Below, in pieces: positions 9,527 to 19,394 of a stretch of DNA of 64,000 nt. Location of the stretch: the NCBI GenBank assembly GCA_030512335.1, contig JAULSU010000005.1, positions 310,001 to 374,000 on the forward strand, read 5' to 3'. The notes beneath the pieces were generated by a model. That model was not told the origin of the DNA, searched no databases, and was given only the letters and a program-made list of their open reading frames with translations. Both the position numbers and the translations under genes were made by a program. How positions within the stretch are numbered: the stretch's first letter is position 1; each line of letters begins with the position of its first letter. The stretch comes from Immersiella caudata. Its lineage: Eukaryota > Ascomycota > Sordariomycetes > Sordariales > Lasiosphaeriaceae.

Positions 9527-10612
9527 ATGTTCCGCTCAACCCTCGCCAAAATGACCGAATCCGCCGCCAAGCGTCTCAAAACCGAGTCTGGCGCCCTCGC
9601 CATCGGCACCCACAACGGCCACTTCCACGCCGATGAGGCCCTCGCTGTCTACCTCCTGCGCACGCACATCCCTACCTACGCCTCAGCCTCCCTCGTCCGC
9701 ACGCGTGAGCCCGCGCTGCTCGAGACATGCCACACCGTGGTCGACGTCGGCGGCGAGTACAACGCCTCGCGCAACCGCTATGATCACCACCAGCGCAGCT
9801 TCACCACCACTTTCCCGGGGCGCGCTACCAAGCTTAGCAGCGCCGGCTTGATCTACCTGCACTTTGGGAAGGAGATTGTCGCGCGGAAGCTTGCCGTGTC
9901 GGAGGATAACGAGCAGGTCGGGCTGATCTGGAACAAGATCTACGAGAGCTTCATCGAGGCCCTGGATGCGCACGACAATGGAATCAGCGTGTACGATCCC
10001 AAGGCGTTGGAGGCGGCTGGGATCGATAAGAAGTTCTCGAACGGCGGGTTCACCCTCGGTGCCGTGGTGGGGAGATTGAATCCCAACTGGAACGATGAGA
10101 TTCCAGCGGACCCTGTAGCCGCGCAGGAGATGGAGGACAAGAGGTTCGAGACGGCGAGCCTGCGGATTGGCGAGGAGTTTGATCGGGACTTGGACTACTA
10201 CACCAAGGCGTGGCTGCCGGCGCGCAAAATTGTGGAGGAGGCATATGCAGCGAGAGGGCAGTATGACGCGGAGGGGAGGATCTTGGTGTTTGAGGGGCAG
10301 TCGGTGCCGTGGAAGGACCACTTGTATTCGTTGGAAGAGGAACAGCCGAACAGCGGGAAGCCGTTGTATGTGCTGTACCCGGAGAAGCCGACGCCGGATG
10401 CGAAATGGAGGATCCAGTGCGTGCCTGTGTCGAAGGACTCGTTCACAAGTCGTCAACCGCTCCCGGAAGCATGGAGGGGGTTCCGGGACGAGGAGTTGGA
10501 TGGGATCACGGGCATTTCGGGTGGTGTGTTCGTGCATGCCGCTGGGTTCATTGGCGGCAACAAGACTCGTGAGGGCGCGCTCGCCATGGCGCAGAAGGCG
10601 CTGGGGTTGTAA
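9527..10612 (+). CDS. MYG1: MYG1-family exonuclease / metal-dependent hydrolase
   Basis: Single exon. Translation from the ATG at 9527 gives 361 residues; a second ATG at 9551 gives 353. Upstream the frame is open only via GTG. The family core begins at IGTHNGHFHADEALA, followed by VDVGGEY and the DHH-like RYDHHQRSF metal-binding motif, and the domain runs to the C-terminus with the usual length. MYG1 proteins are DHH-type nucleases reported to act on RNA in nucleus and mitochondria. The first eight residues (MFRSTLAK) are basic and hydroxylated, and AAKRLKT follows, so alternative starts could direct the enzyme to different compartments; that is inference. Confidence 0.93.
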   Translation: MFRSTLAKMTESAAKRLKTESGALAIGTHNGHFHADEALAVYLLRTHIPTYASASLVRTREPALLETCHTVVDVGGEYNASRNRYDHHQRSFTTTFPGRATKLSSAGLIYLHFGKEIVARKLAVSEDNEQVGLIWNKIYESFIEALDAHDNGISVYDPKALEAAGIDKKFSNGGFTLGAVVGRLNPNWNDEIPADPVAAQEMEDKRFETASLRIGEEFDRDLDYYTKAWLPARKIVEEAYAARGQYDAEGRILVFEGQSVPWKDHLYSLEEEQPNSGKPLYVLYPEKPTPDAKWRIQCVPVSKDSFTSRQPLPEAWRGFRDEELDGITGISGGVFVHAAGFIGGNKTREGALAMAQKALGL

Positions 10613-11272
10613 GGTGTTGATAGCAATGGGCTAAATGATGAATCTGCCCAATGTGGCCTGCCAACCACCACCTACGCTCTAGCATGCACTTGATGACATT
10701 CCCTGATTTACGAGTACGCATAACACTCTACAGAAACTCTTGATTGACAACCTCTGAAACTATTAAAACAGCAAGCCAAGTAAGTTGCGAGCGAAGCTCG
10801 CACACATGACTCGCCCAGAGAATACGCTTAGCTTCTCATCGACGCAGGGAGCATACAGACAACAACGATCCCATTCGAGGGGTATATCGTGTACCCTCAA
10901 TCTCCTTTTGCTGCGTCGCCTCGTCCCAAGTCCCTCGTGTGGCAGAGTCGAGTTTCTGCTCCGCAATCTCGATTGCTCCCCCTGGATCATGCCACTCACA
11001 CCCCCAAAAGAAACTCCCAAAACTCGAAGCAACAAGCATAGGCTAGGAAATGAGAAGGCAACTTAATCAAGAAGCCAAGAACATCTCCTGTACAATAACT
11101 GATCGTCTGGGGACTCCACCGCCCCGTAATCATGCGTTTGTGTGTTCCGGCCACTATCGTATTCGTCAAAGCCGATCGTCCTGGGGAAGAAACATGAAAA
11201 CCAACGCCGCAAACAAAGAGTATATCGTAGTCTCATAAGCCGACGAACGTCGAACAATCTTCAGTGGCGGAA
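10613..11272. other. Convergent intergenic region MYG1 / igo1
   Basis: 3' flanks of two genes facing each other. No gene, repeat or RNA structure is evident. Confidence 0.5.
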
Positions 11273-11861
11273 TTATCTCCGGATGGGAAGTCCTTCGGCG
11301 ACATTGACGGGCTGGGGAGCGGGGGCTTTGGCCGGAGCGCCTTGTTGCTGAGACTCCTGCTGCTTCTCGGCGCCACCCTCCAAATCCTCGGCGCTGGTCT
11401 CGCGGTTGAGAAAGCTGCTCTCCTTCACGGGGCTGCCGGCTTGCAGGTTGGAATGGTGCTGCTGGGGATGCAGCAGGCCGCTGAAGCCGTTGCTGCCGCC
11501 AATGGGGCTGGAGAGGTGGGGAATGTTCTCGGGAACGGGGTGTTGGCTGCCGACGGCACCGGTGTCGACACTATCGCCCTTGCCGGCCTTGCTCATGGCA
11601 TAATCACCGCTGTCGAAGTACTTGCGCTCCTTGAGGTGCTTAGCGAAATGGTCGCTTTTGCTGGGGAGCTTTCCGTAGAGCCGGAAGAGGCGCTGCTCCT
11701 CGGGGGAGAGCGACTGCGAGGAGACCAGTTAGCAAACAGATCGATTTTGTAAGAAAGGGTTGCTGCGATGCTTTGCCGCGATTCGGAATATGCGGGGATG
11801 GTTTGTGGCGTGGAAAGCGACGCACCTTGATATCGACCTTCTTCGCCTGGTGGGGATTCAT
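11273..11861 (-). CDS. igo1: Endosulfine / ARPP-19 family protein (Igo1-like)
   Basis: Exons 11861-11826 (12 codons, MNPHQAKKVDIK) and 11713-11273, joined in phase 0 by a GTGCGT...CGCAG intron, give 158 residues. The signature KYFDSGDYAMSKAG is present, with the phosphorylatable serine at about residue 47. It is preceded by LSPEEQRLFRLYGKLPSKSD, typical of fungal endosulfines. When phosphorylated by Greatwall/Rim15 kinases, family members inhibit PP2A-B55 and control mitotic or quiescence entry and mRNA stability; that role is inferred from family. The C-terminal half is low-complexity Gln/Ala/Pro. The tiny first exon is easily missed by gene finders. Confidence 0.94.
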
Positions 11862-13172
11862 GGCTGCCTCTTTGCACTGCTTCGTTGCCAGCGATGGGCC
11901 GTTTGAAGGCACGCCCGAGTTCTTTTGGACGCAAATTGATTGAGAAACGCTGGTCGATTGGAAGCCTTGCGGAGAGGAAGTCGTTTTGACGAAGCCGGAC
12001 CGTTGGGTGTCAAGATGGGGAAAGGTCGTGCGTCGGTCGTTCTCGAAGGAGGGGCAGGTCAACTTTTGGAGTGGGATGGTGTTGCAGGTCAGAAGTGGAG
12101 AGAGCCTGTGTAAAAGGCGCCGTGGCTGCAGTCACTCCAACGAGTCGCTCGTTAACTGACGCCAATGCCCAAACGCGGGGATGATCACGAGCCAGGATGG
12201 GATGAGATGAAATGAGATGGCTTGCGTTTATTCGAACTGGCCTTTTTATTTTATTTTGACTCTTATTGTAGTTCCTTCCAAACAACAGCCGTTACAGTGG
12301 GGGACATGGCAGACCCCATTTGTTTTGCCAGGCGACGAGAAGATTCATGCGGTTGTCAGGCGAGATCCTTGTCGGCGCTGTTACTGGAGTACCTCACCTT
12401 TCCCCACTGCGTCATGGGCGACCACTGAGAATGATGTGTTGCAGGGGTTGTTCCCAGTAGCCAGCATTAGCCCGCAACTCCTCTTGGCGGGGATTGTTGT
12501 CATTGGAGACACAACAATCCTGGCGACACCAGCTACGAGGCTCGAGGGTTACAGAGGTTGGACGTTTTGTCAATCATATGACAAAGTTTACACCGTAGCC
12601 AGCGATCTCAGCTCTGGAGCTCAATGCTGCTCCGTTCTGGACCGCACCCTGCAGGTCGCGAGTCGAAGAAGTCAGCCACTTTTGCTGCCCAATGGCTTCA
12701 ACACTGAAGGTGCGCAACGACGTTAATCCGCGGAGGAGACTCGGTATTCCTGGGATAGCTCGCGGAAGGGAACCCCGCTCCGTCTGCGCCTGAACAAGCA
12801 GCTCGGATTATTCGGGCACCCATTTTCGTGGCGGAGGCAGGACAGTATGGACTTTCCCCACGTACATCTGCCCGTGAGAGCTGATGTTACCCCTGAGGTA
12901 GTGCCACTCTCGTCGCAAATCTCGTCAGCCATGATGAACAAGAAGATGTCAATATGGTTTACAACGTGAGCAGGGGCACCCACGGGGACCTTTAGCTTGC
13001 GCTCTGTTGTTGGCTGAGTTCATGGGTAAGATACTGTCAAGGGGTCTATGTCCGATGGGTATGAAAGCAGCAAGTTGAGGTGAGCTCAAACCCTAGGGTG
13101 AGGGTACATAACATCATAGATTAGCGGGCTAACTTAGGCCCATGGCTGCTTGAGCCTGACTGTCCACTACCC
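11862..13172. other. Intergenic region between igo1 and SWC4
   Basis: Likely igo1 promoter and leader (11.9-12.3 kb) and SWC4 downstream flank. A 169-codon plus-strand open frame at 12217-12726 has no recognisable domain or coding character. Nothing else supported. Confidence 0.45.
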
Positions 13173-15089
13173 CTACTTCTTCTGCCTCTTCATACTCTTA
13201 TCACTCGTAGTACTCAAGACACTGGCGCTACGTTTATGAGCCCCACTACTCCCAGGCCTCACACTTAACCTGTCCTTATCCTGGCCCTCGCCAGGATCTG
13301 GAGCTGGATCCCCTCCGCCAGCTCGAGTACTTGGCCTCGAGCCCGGTCGTGATCCGGCACGGGATGCTGCTGGTGAAGCTATTCCCTCTGCTGGCTCTTG
13401 TTTGATAGTAGCCTCGCCTTCTTTGTTCCCATCACTGCCTGCACAGCCAGCACCGCCAGCCGTTGGCTTCCCTGTTGTATCCACCGCAGTCCCATTTGGA
13501 ACACCTCCCTCAACAGACTTCTGAATATTGGAGCCATCATCACCTCTGGCGGCTCTAGCCTTTGCAATCTCTGCGTGCTTGGCCTCCTCGAGCTTAATAT
13601 CCGCATCAAGCCGATCGCTGGCTTTTCGGAGATCAACAAGCTTGATGACGGCACCCCAGAGACTCTCAAAGTGCTGCGAGACGGAGGCCGTCGGCATCGT
13701 CAAGCGAGCGGGGATATCCAGCTCAGCAAGCACATTTGTGATGCGGGCTTGTTGCTGGCCCGACTTGTGGCTGTATAACTTGTTGATCTTCTCGTAGCGG
13801 AAGGTTGGACCGCTGCCGAGGCGGTCATGGTACGACACGCCGTAAGTTTGCTCTTCCAGCGTGGTGAGTTTGCGGCGCTCGGGCTGCGGTGCGCCCTTCT
13901 TCTTGTTGGCGGCGGACACTGGTTCCACGGGCGTGGCAGGTGTCCCTGCAATGGAGTCGCGGTGGCCAGGCACCGAAGCCGCGATGCTCTCGCGCCGGTT
14001 GGGGCCCGACTCGGACGCAGCGCTCCCTGGTACCGCGGTGGCGGGACTCTGGCCATCCCCGGGCCCAATAGGCCTGCGCTTCTTAGACTTGTCCACGTTC
14101 ATCAAGTTGTGCAGCAGGAGCTGAAGACCCTGAGATCCCTTGAAGGTGCTGATATCGGCGTCTGTTGAAGGGTAGTCCAAACGATTGTAGAGCTCACGGC
14201 GTTCCTCGTTAAAGTGCTCAGTACGCGCCAGGATCCGCTTGATCTCCAAGAGCAATGCTTCCTCTTCACGGGCCTCGTCCTTGCTGCGTGACATCGTGTT
14301 GAGGGCAAACTCTTTCCGTGCTTTCTCCTGCGCCGGGTCAAAATTCTGCATGATCTCGTATAGCTCGAACTCTGGTCGCGTCATGTACTGCGCCGGCTTT
14401 TGAACTGCCATCATCTTCGCCGCCACCTCGTAGTACCGCGCCTTGAGGTCCTCGACTGTCCGTGTTTGTGATGCGGGGACCACGGCTTTGCTCTCGTCCT
14501 CCACGTTCTCCCCAGGTGCCGACTTCGGGGTAAAGTCGTAACGATCCCAAATAATTGGCCATCGAATATCGTAGTCCCGTGCCAGCTCCAAGAGGTAGTC
14601 CGTCTCCTCCTTCGTCCAGTTGGCGTTTTCTAGATTCGATGAGTACTGGTCTTCGCTGTACTGCGGCACTGCTACGCGCACGTTGTACTTTGAAAAAGCA
14701 GAGTCCTCTATTTGCGGTTTCTTCTCTCCCTCGGAGGCACTCTCGGCGCCCTCCTCGCCCACAGTCTGTGCTGGCTCGGTCGTCTCTGGCTCCTCCTTTC
14801 GCCTCCAGTGCCGCAACACCAACGCCCCATCGTCGCCCCTGCCGGAGTTGTAGAACGCCCTATGCTCCCAACGCGCGGCAGGCTTGCGACTGGCGTAGCG
14901 ACGCTTCTTGAAAACATTGACCTCTGGGACGATGGAGATCGGGTTATCGCCGCTGAGATTCTGAACTTCGCGCGCTAGACCTTTGAGGTTTGGTCGTGGT
15001 GTATTGATTTTTTGCTTCTTGCTCGGCCGGGGCCCTGCAGCCTGGTCGGAGGGGAGGCTGAGAACATCGCGCAGGTCGTGGGAGGCCAT
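13173..15089 (-). CDS. SWC4: SWR1 / NuA4 complex subunit Swc4 (DMAP1 homologue)
   Basis: Single exon of 638 residues from the ATG at 15089 (MASHDLRDVLSLP). The frame extends 27 codons further upstream but only from a TTG, so it is not used. A SANT/Myb-like DMAP1 domain appears at about residues 155-190 (NWTKEETDYLLELARDYDIRW). Conserved FKKRRYASRKPAARWEHRAF lies upstream, and a DMAP1 coiled-coil region with YRFEKINKLYSHKSGQ-type motifs follows. The C-terminus is low-complexity Ser/Gly/Pro with a terminal KRQKK. Swc4 is shared by the SWR1 H2A.Z exchanger and the NuA4 acetyltransferase. Divergent from the p24 gene. Confidence 0.95.
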   Translation of the reverse strand: MASHDLRDVLSLPSDQAAGPRPSKKQKINTPRPNLKGLAREVQNLSGDNPISIVPEVNVFKKRRYASRKPAARWEHRAFYNSGRGDDGALVLRHWRRKEEPETTEPAQTVGEEGAESASEGEKKPQIEDSAFSKYNVRVAVPQYSEDQYSSNLENANWTKEETDYLLELARDYDIRWPIIWDRYDFTPKSAPGENVEDESKAVVPASQTRTVEDLKARYYEVAAKMMAVQKPAQYMTRPEFELYEIMQNFDPAQEKARKEFALNTMSRSKDEAREEEALLLEIKRILARTEHFNEERRELYNRLDYPSTDADISTFKGSQGLQLLLHNLMNVDKSKKRRPIGPGDGQSPATAVPGSAASESGPNRRESIAASVPGHRDSIAGTPATPVEPVSAANKKKGAPQPERRKLTTLEEQTYGVSYHDRLGSGPTFRYEKINKLYSHKSGQQQARITNVLAELDIPARLTMPTASVSQHFESLWGAVIKLVDLRKASDRLDADIKLEEAKHAEIAKARAARGDDGSNIQKSVEGGVPNGTAVDTTGKPTAGGAGCAGSDGNKEGEATIKQEPAEGIASPAASRAGSRPGSRPSTRAGGGDPAPDPGEGQDKDRLSVRPGSSGAHKRSASVLSTTSDKSMKRQKK

Positions 15090-15672
15090 CGTGGCCGGCG
15101 GGGTGTTAGGATGGGCCGGGTCGAGTGTCGGTTCCCACCAGCTGGTGGACCCGCTCAGTGCTGCCTCCAAACTTCACGGCGCCGTATCGCGCGCAAACCG
15201 GGTGAAACTAAGTGCGCATTAAAAGTAGACAAATGGCTAGGTAAGCAAGTACAGGAAGTCGCGTTTCCGTGATGAATGAGCGACCGTTGTGGAATTTGGC
15301 GATGGATTGTCTGATTGAACTGTCTTGGGAATGTCCAGACGCGATTTTTTGGCCGCGAACACCGCCTGCCAGGAAGAATGCAACGCACTGACATTGCAGC
15401 GCCAATCAATCGCCCCAGCTAGAATTTTGGAAGCTAAGTGCTGGCACGTGATCCACTCCAGACCCCTGACCTAGATTTCCTTGAACGTGGCAGCTTCGAA
15501 AGCTTGGCCAGCCGATGCGCTTGCTGGAGAACGGTGAACGGTGTTGAAAGTTCGCGCGCAAACCCGAACCAAGAAGAAACCACCGACGACCACCGAACAA
15601 AATCAACCGCCCTAACGCCAGTATTTTTGCAATTGGGTTTTCCGGTCGCCGTTCTGTCCCTCCTCTGCCAAG
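15090..15672. promoter_or_regulatory. Divergent intergenic region SWC4 / ERP
   Basis: 583 bp between two outward-facing start codons, expected to contain both promoters. No individual element is assigned. Confidence 0.5.
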
Positions 15673-16443
15673 ATGAGGGTCGTTCTCCCGCTGCTCTCTC
15701 TGAGCACCGTCGCTCAGGCGCTGTACTTCTACATCGAGGGCAACACGCCGAAGTGCTTCTTCGAGGAGCTTCCCAACGACACGCTTGTTGTGGGCCACTA
15801 CACAGCCGAAGAGTACGACGAACACAGGCAAGCGTGGCACACGCACGATGGCATCAGCGTATTCATCTCCGTCGACGTACGTCCCGTTCCCGAACAAGAG
15901 TTCTGAAGAGAACACTACTAACCCATCGCAGGAGGTTTTTGACAATGACCACCGCGTCGTCTCCCAAAGGGGCAGCTCTACCGGAAAGTTCACCTTCACA
16001 GCGGCCGAGCACGGCGATCACAAGATCTGCTTCACCCCCAGCTCAAACAGCGGCAAGTCGAACTGGCTCTCGCTGTCGCACCCCAACGGCGGTATCCGCC
16101 TGACCCTTGACATGGCCATTGGCGAGACCAGCGCGATCGAAAGCTCCGACAAGAACAAGCTTGAGGACCTCGCCTCGCGCGTCAAGGATCTCAACGCCCG
16201 CCTGAATGACATCCGAAGGGAACAAGTCTTCCAAAGAGTAGGTCCCCTTTTCCCTTCCATGTAGCTCCATTCGTGACTAACAACCCCTTTTAGGAACGCG
16301 AAGCCGAATTCCGTGACCAGTCCGAATCTACCAACGCGCGCGTCATACGATGGATCCTCCTCCAGATGGTCGTCCTCGGCGTGACCTGCGCATGGCAACT
16401 CTCGCATCTGCGCTCCTTCTTCATCAAGCAGAAGCTTACATAG
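15673..16443 (+). CDS. p24 (emp24/gp25L) family cargo receptor, alpha-type (Erp1/5/6-like)
   Basis: Exons 15673-15876, 15932-16237 and 16294-16443, all phase 0, give 219 residues. A signal peptide (about residues 1-16, ending AQA) is followed by a GOLD domain starting LYFYIEGNTPKCFFEEL with the conserved Cys pair. A coiled coil lies at about 145-180, one transmembrane segment at about 189-208 (WILLQMVVLGVTCAW), and a short basic cytosolic tail ends in KQKLT after a di-aromatic FF. The FF plus lysines are typical COPII/COPI sorting signals. The protein should cycle between ER and Golgi in p24 complexes. Alpha class is suggested by the N-terminal GOLD sequence. Confidence 0.94.
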
Positions 16444-17906
16444 AGTCAATCCTCGATGCCTTTGCATTTTGCTGGGGTTTCATCATTACTGCCACAACCG
16501 AGAGCAAGCGCATGTGGATTCTGCTTCCTCCTAGAGCACGACACGCAGGAGACGTGTCCCTATTTGGACGGAGAAAATCTCAAGAAGATGGGGGAGAAGA
16601 AATGTAGATGTACGTTGCGGTGGTTACGCCCCACACGCTGGGAACGGAGGAACGACAAAAGAGCGGGAGGGAGCATGCGTATGTGTGGTCATGGAATTTT
16701 TCGGAAACTGGAGTTTTTTATATGCTGTGATACAACATCAACGAGCTGTGTCTCTACTGTAATGAATGACATAAGTAAACAACATCTAGTGCCGTTTATG
16801 GTGATGCTGCCACTCCGGAATGGTTCAGGGGTTTCTGTGGGAGCGTGTTATTTTTATGAACCTGGCAAATGTGCTCTCCGCTTTCTTTAGCCACCGAACA
16901 GTTGACTACTATCTCTTATTAAGTTTCGTTCCTCTCAGCCCAGGGTACCGCCGAGGGGATAGAGATGGTTGGACTCACTCCGAGCCTCGGCATGGATCCA
17001 CGTGAGGGCTCGCTAGACGACCTCATAGAGTAGAAAGAACCGACGTGACCGCAAACACCACTCACTCGAAAAGACGGAGCGCAAAACATGTAGGTTGGAT
17101 CCATTCCCATTCTCTGATCTACCTATTTACCAACCAGTGATGACCAAGCGCCGTCATCACCCCCCCTCTACCGACCCCGGTCGCAACCACCCCTCTATCC
17201 CCTCGACTCGGCCTCATCTGTCTCTTTGGCCCACGCTGTCTTCATCCCCATTATAAACACCCAAACAAAGGAGAGAGACGCAAAGAGACGACCATGACCA
17301 ACAATGCTATCCTTGCTGACACCATGCCCGCATTACAGCCGCGGAAACGGCCATTCGTGCTGTTGAGTTCTGATGTTGCCTCGAGATCCGTTCATCATTC
17401 CGCAGTCACAAAGAAGCAAGATGCTACGTCAGGTCACCCCTTCCGGCCGGCCGGCCAGCCACGGTGTCCCGGGGTAGCCCGTGCCTGTTGCGATATCGCT
17501 CATTTGAAGTGCTGAAGAGGGATGCTGATTATTAGAGGTATGCGGAGTGACAAGTGTTCAACGGAATTTTTCCCTTCCAGGCCAGCCCTAGATTAAAACG
17601 CCTTCCTAGGCCAACCGGAACGATGAGAGACCCAAGGTCAATGAAAAAGACGAACGCAACTGGAGTGGATAACTGTAGACGCAACAGACATCCCCAAAGC
17701 TCCATACGTGACGAGAATCGCTTGTGAAAAGAAGGTATCCTCTATGTCTCATGCAAAAAAGAAAGGATCTTGGCAAATCATGCAAGCCGCCAGTTCGTAG
17801 AGTGTCTCTAGATGGGTCCAGTTGCGTCTGTTCATTACTACCGTAGCTGTCAGTGGATAATTCGAAAGTGTCGCCGATGGGTACTCACTCAGATACGCCC
17901 GATCCC
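16444..17906. other. Convergent intergenic region ERP / casein kinase
   Basis: 1.46 kb of 3' flanks. A GGCCGGCCGGCC-type GC box lies near 17445. Open frames are short and unrecognised. No gene supported. Confidence 0.45.
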
Positions 17907-19394
17907 TTAACCGCAGCACAGGGTCTTCATGAACTTCTGGAAGCCAGTTGGTTGGGGCTGGGCATTAGCCTGCTGAGGAACCTGGCTGTTCTGGTTCATC
18001 GCGTGGTTGGTCGGTTGTCGTTGGGGCAAGGTCTGGGAGGAGTGCTGGAACTGCGCCTGAGTAGAACCCGTTGGCGTCGGCGCTGCCGCCATGTAACCCC
18101 CGGGCCTCGGGGCCCCCAATGCGGGGACGTTTGGCCGACCTTGCTTCGACTGCCTGTTCGGTGGCGTCGGGGGTTGCGCGGCGTTTAAACGAGCCATCGT
18201 GAGTTGTTGCGCTCGAGCATCGCTCTGGTGGTTGGTTGTGGCGCCCCGAGAGTTCGCGTGGATCTCCATAGCCGAGGCGCCCGGTCGGGCGTTTGGGTTA
18301 TGGAGTGCGCCAGGTCTGTCCCAGTCACCCTTCTTTTCGGGCTTTCCGACCTTCATCCAGTCGTACTCGCCATCCTCCACGCCACCGGCGTCCTTCAGCG
18401 CCTGCGTGAAGAGCTCCCGTAGATAGTCGTAGTCGGGGGTGTCCTCGAACCCCAGGTTGCGCACGTACGTGAGGTACTGGACGAACTGGTCGGGGAAGCC
18501 TTCGCACAGCTCCTTGATCTGGGTTGTCTGCTTCTTCTCTCCGATCTTCTCGTACTTTTGCTTGTTAGTAGCAGCCTTGAGGCCCTGCCAAGGCAAGCCA
18601 CCGCGAAGGAAATACATAAACACATGTCCGAGAGCCTCGAGATCGTCTCGTCTCGACTGCTCCCTGCCGAGATGGGTGTTGATGCTCATGTACCGAGCAG
18701 TTCCCGAAAGGGACTTTCGCTCCCGGTAGGGAATGTGCTGCTTGGTCTTAGGGTCGCGATACTGCTTTGCCATGCCGAAGTCGACGACGTGAATGACGTT
18801 AGCGGTCTTGGTGCCGGGGCGGCCGATCAGAAAGTTGTCCGGCTTGATATCGCGATAGATGAGATTCTTCTCGTGGATCGTCTGGACTCGCGAAAGCTGT
18901 AGTTGGTTAGTGGCGACTGCCAACAATCGACAAAACCTCAAGAGCACGCACCATCTGCTTGGCGACCATGACCACGGTCTTCAGGGTAAACCTCCGGTTG
19001 CAGTGATCAAATAGATCTTCCAACGATGGCCCGAGGAGGTCAATCACTAGTATGTTGTGCAGACCTTCCTGGCCAAAGTAGTACACATTGGGAATGCCAG
19101 CTGCTCATGGTTAGCGACTAGAACACGGCCGGATTTTTGTTTACATACGGCATCCAACCAAAATTTTGTACGTCCGGTACTCATCACGAAGTTGAGGAGC
19201 GTCGCTCTTTCTCGGTTCCTGTGGCATGTCAGAACGTGTCGGGACGGCGTTGCCGGAGCACTTACAAACTTGATGGCGACCTGCTGGTTGTTGAGAAGAT
19301 TCGTGCCTTCGAAAATAACGCCAAAGGAGCCCTCTCCAATCTTTTTCCCCACCCTATAGTGTACACCCACCACGTTTGACGACGAGGAAGCCAT
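17907..19394 (-). CDS. YCK1: Casein kinase 1, Yck1/2 (CK1-gamma) type
   Basis: Four exons on the minus strand: 19394-19266, 19218-19149, 19100-18952 and 18896-17907, giving 445 residues. The glycine loop GEGSFGVIFEG is at about 18-28, catalytic RDIKPDNF with Asp132, DFG at 155-157, and the CK1-specific SGTARYMSINTHLG and LPWQGLKA segments follow. The Gln/Pro/Asn-rich tail ends KFMKTLCCG. Yeast Yck1/2 are anchored to the plasma membrane by palmitoylation of a C-terminal Cys pair, so the Cys-Cys here points to the membrane class rather than Hrr25; the extra terminal Gly is unusual. Roles in trafficking, glucose sensing and morphogenesis are inferred from family. Confidence 0.95.

Noticed and set aside
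9683..10537. 284-codon open frame antisense to MYG1
   Set aside because: Mirror of a GC-rich coding region (Arg/Leu/His/Pro-rich shadow). MYG1 on the other strand carries all conserved motifs.
12217..12726. 169-codon plus-strand frame between igo1 and SWC4
   Set aside because: Hydrophobic start but no recognisable domain, and a shifted overlapping frame is equally open. Not called.
15090..15170. 27-codon N-terminal extension of Swc4
   Set aside because: It would start at TTG. The first ATG at 15089 gives the start expected for the family (MASHDLRDVL).
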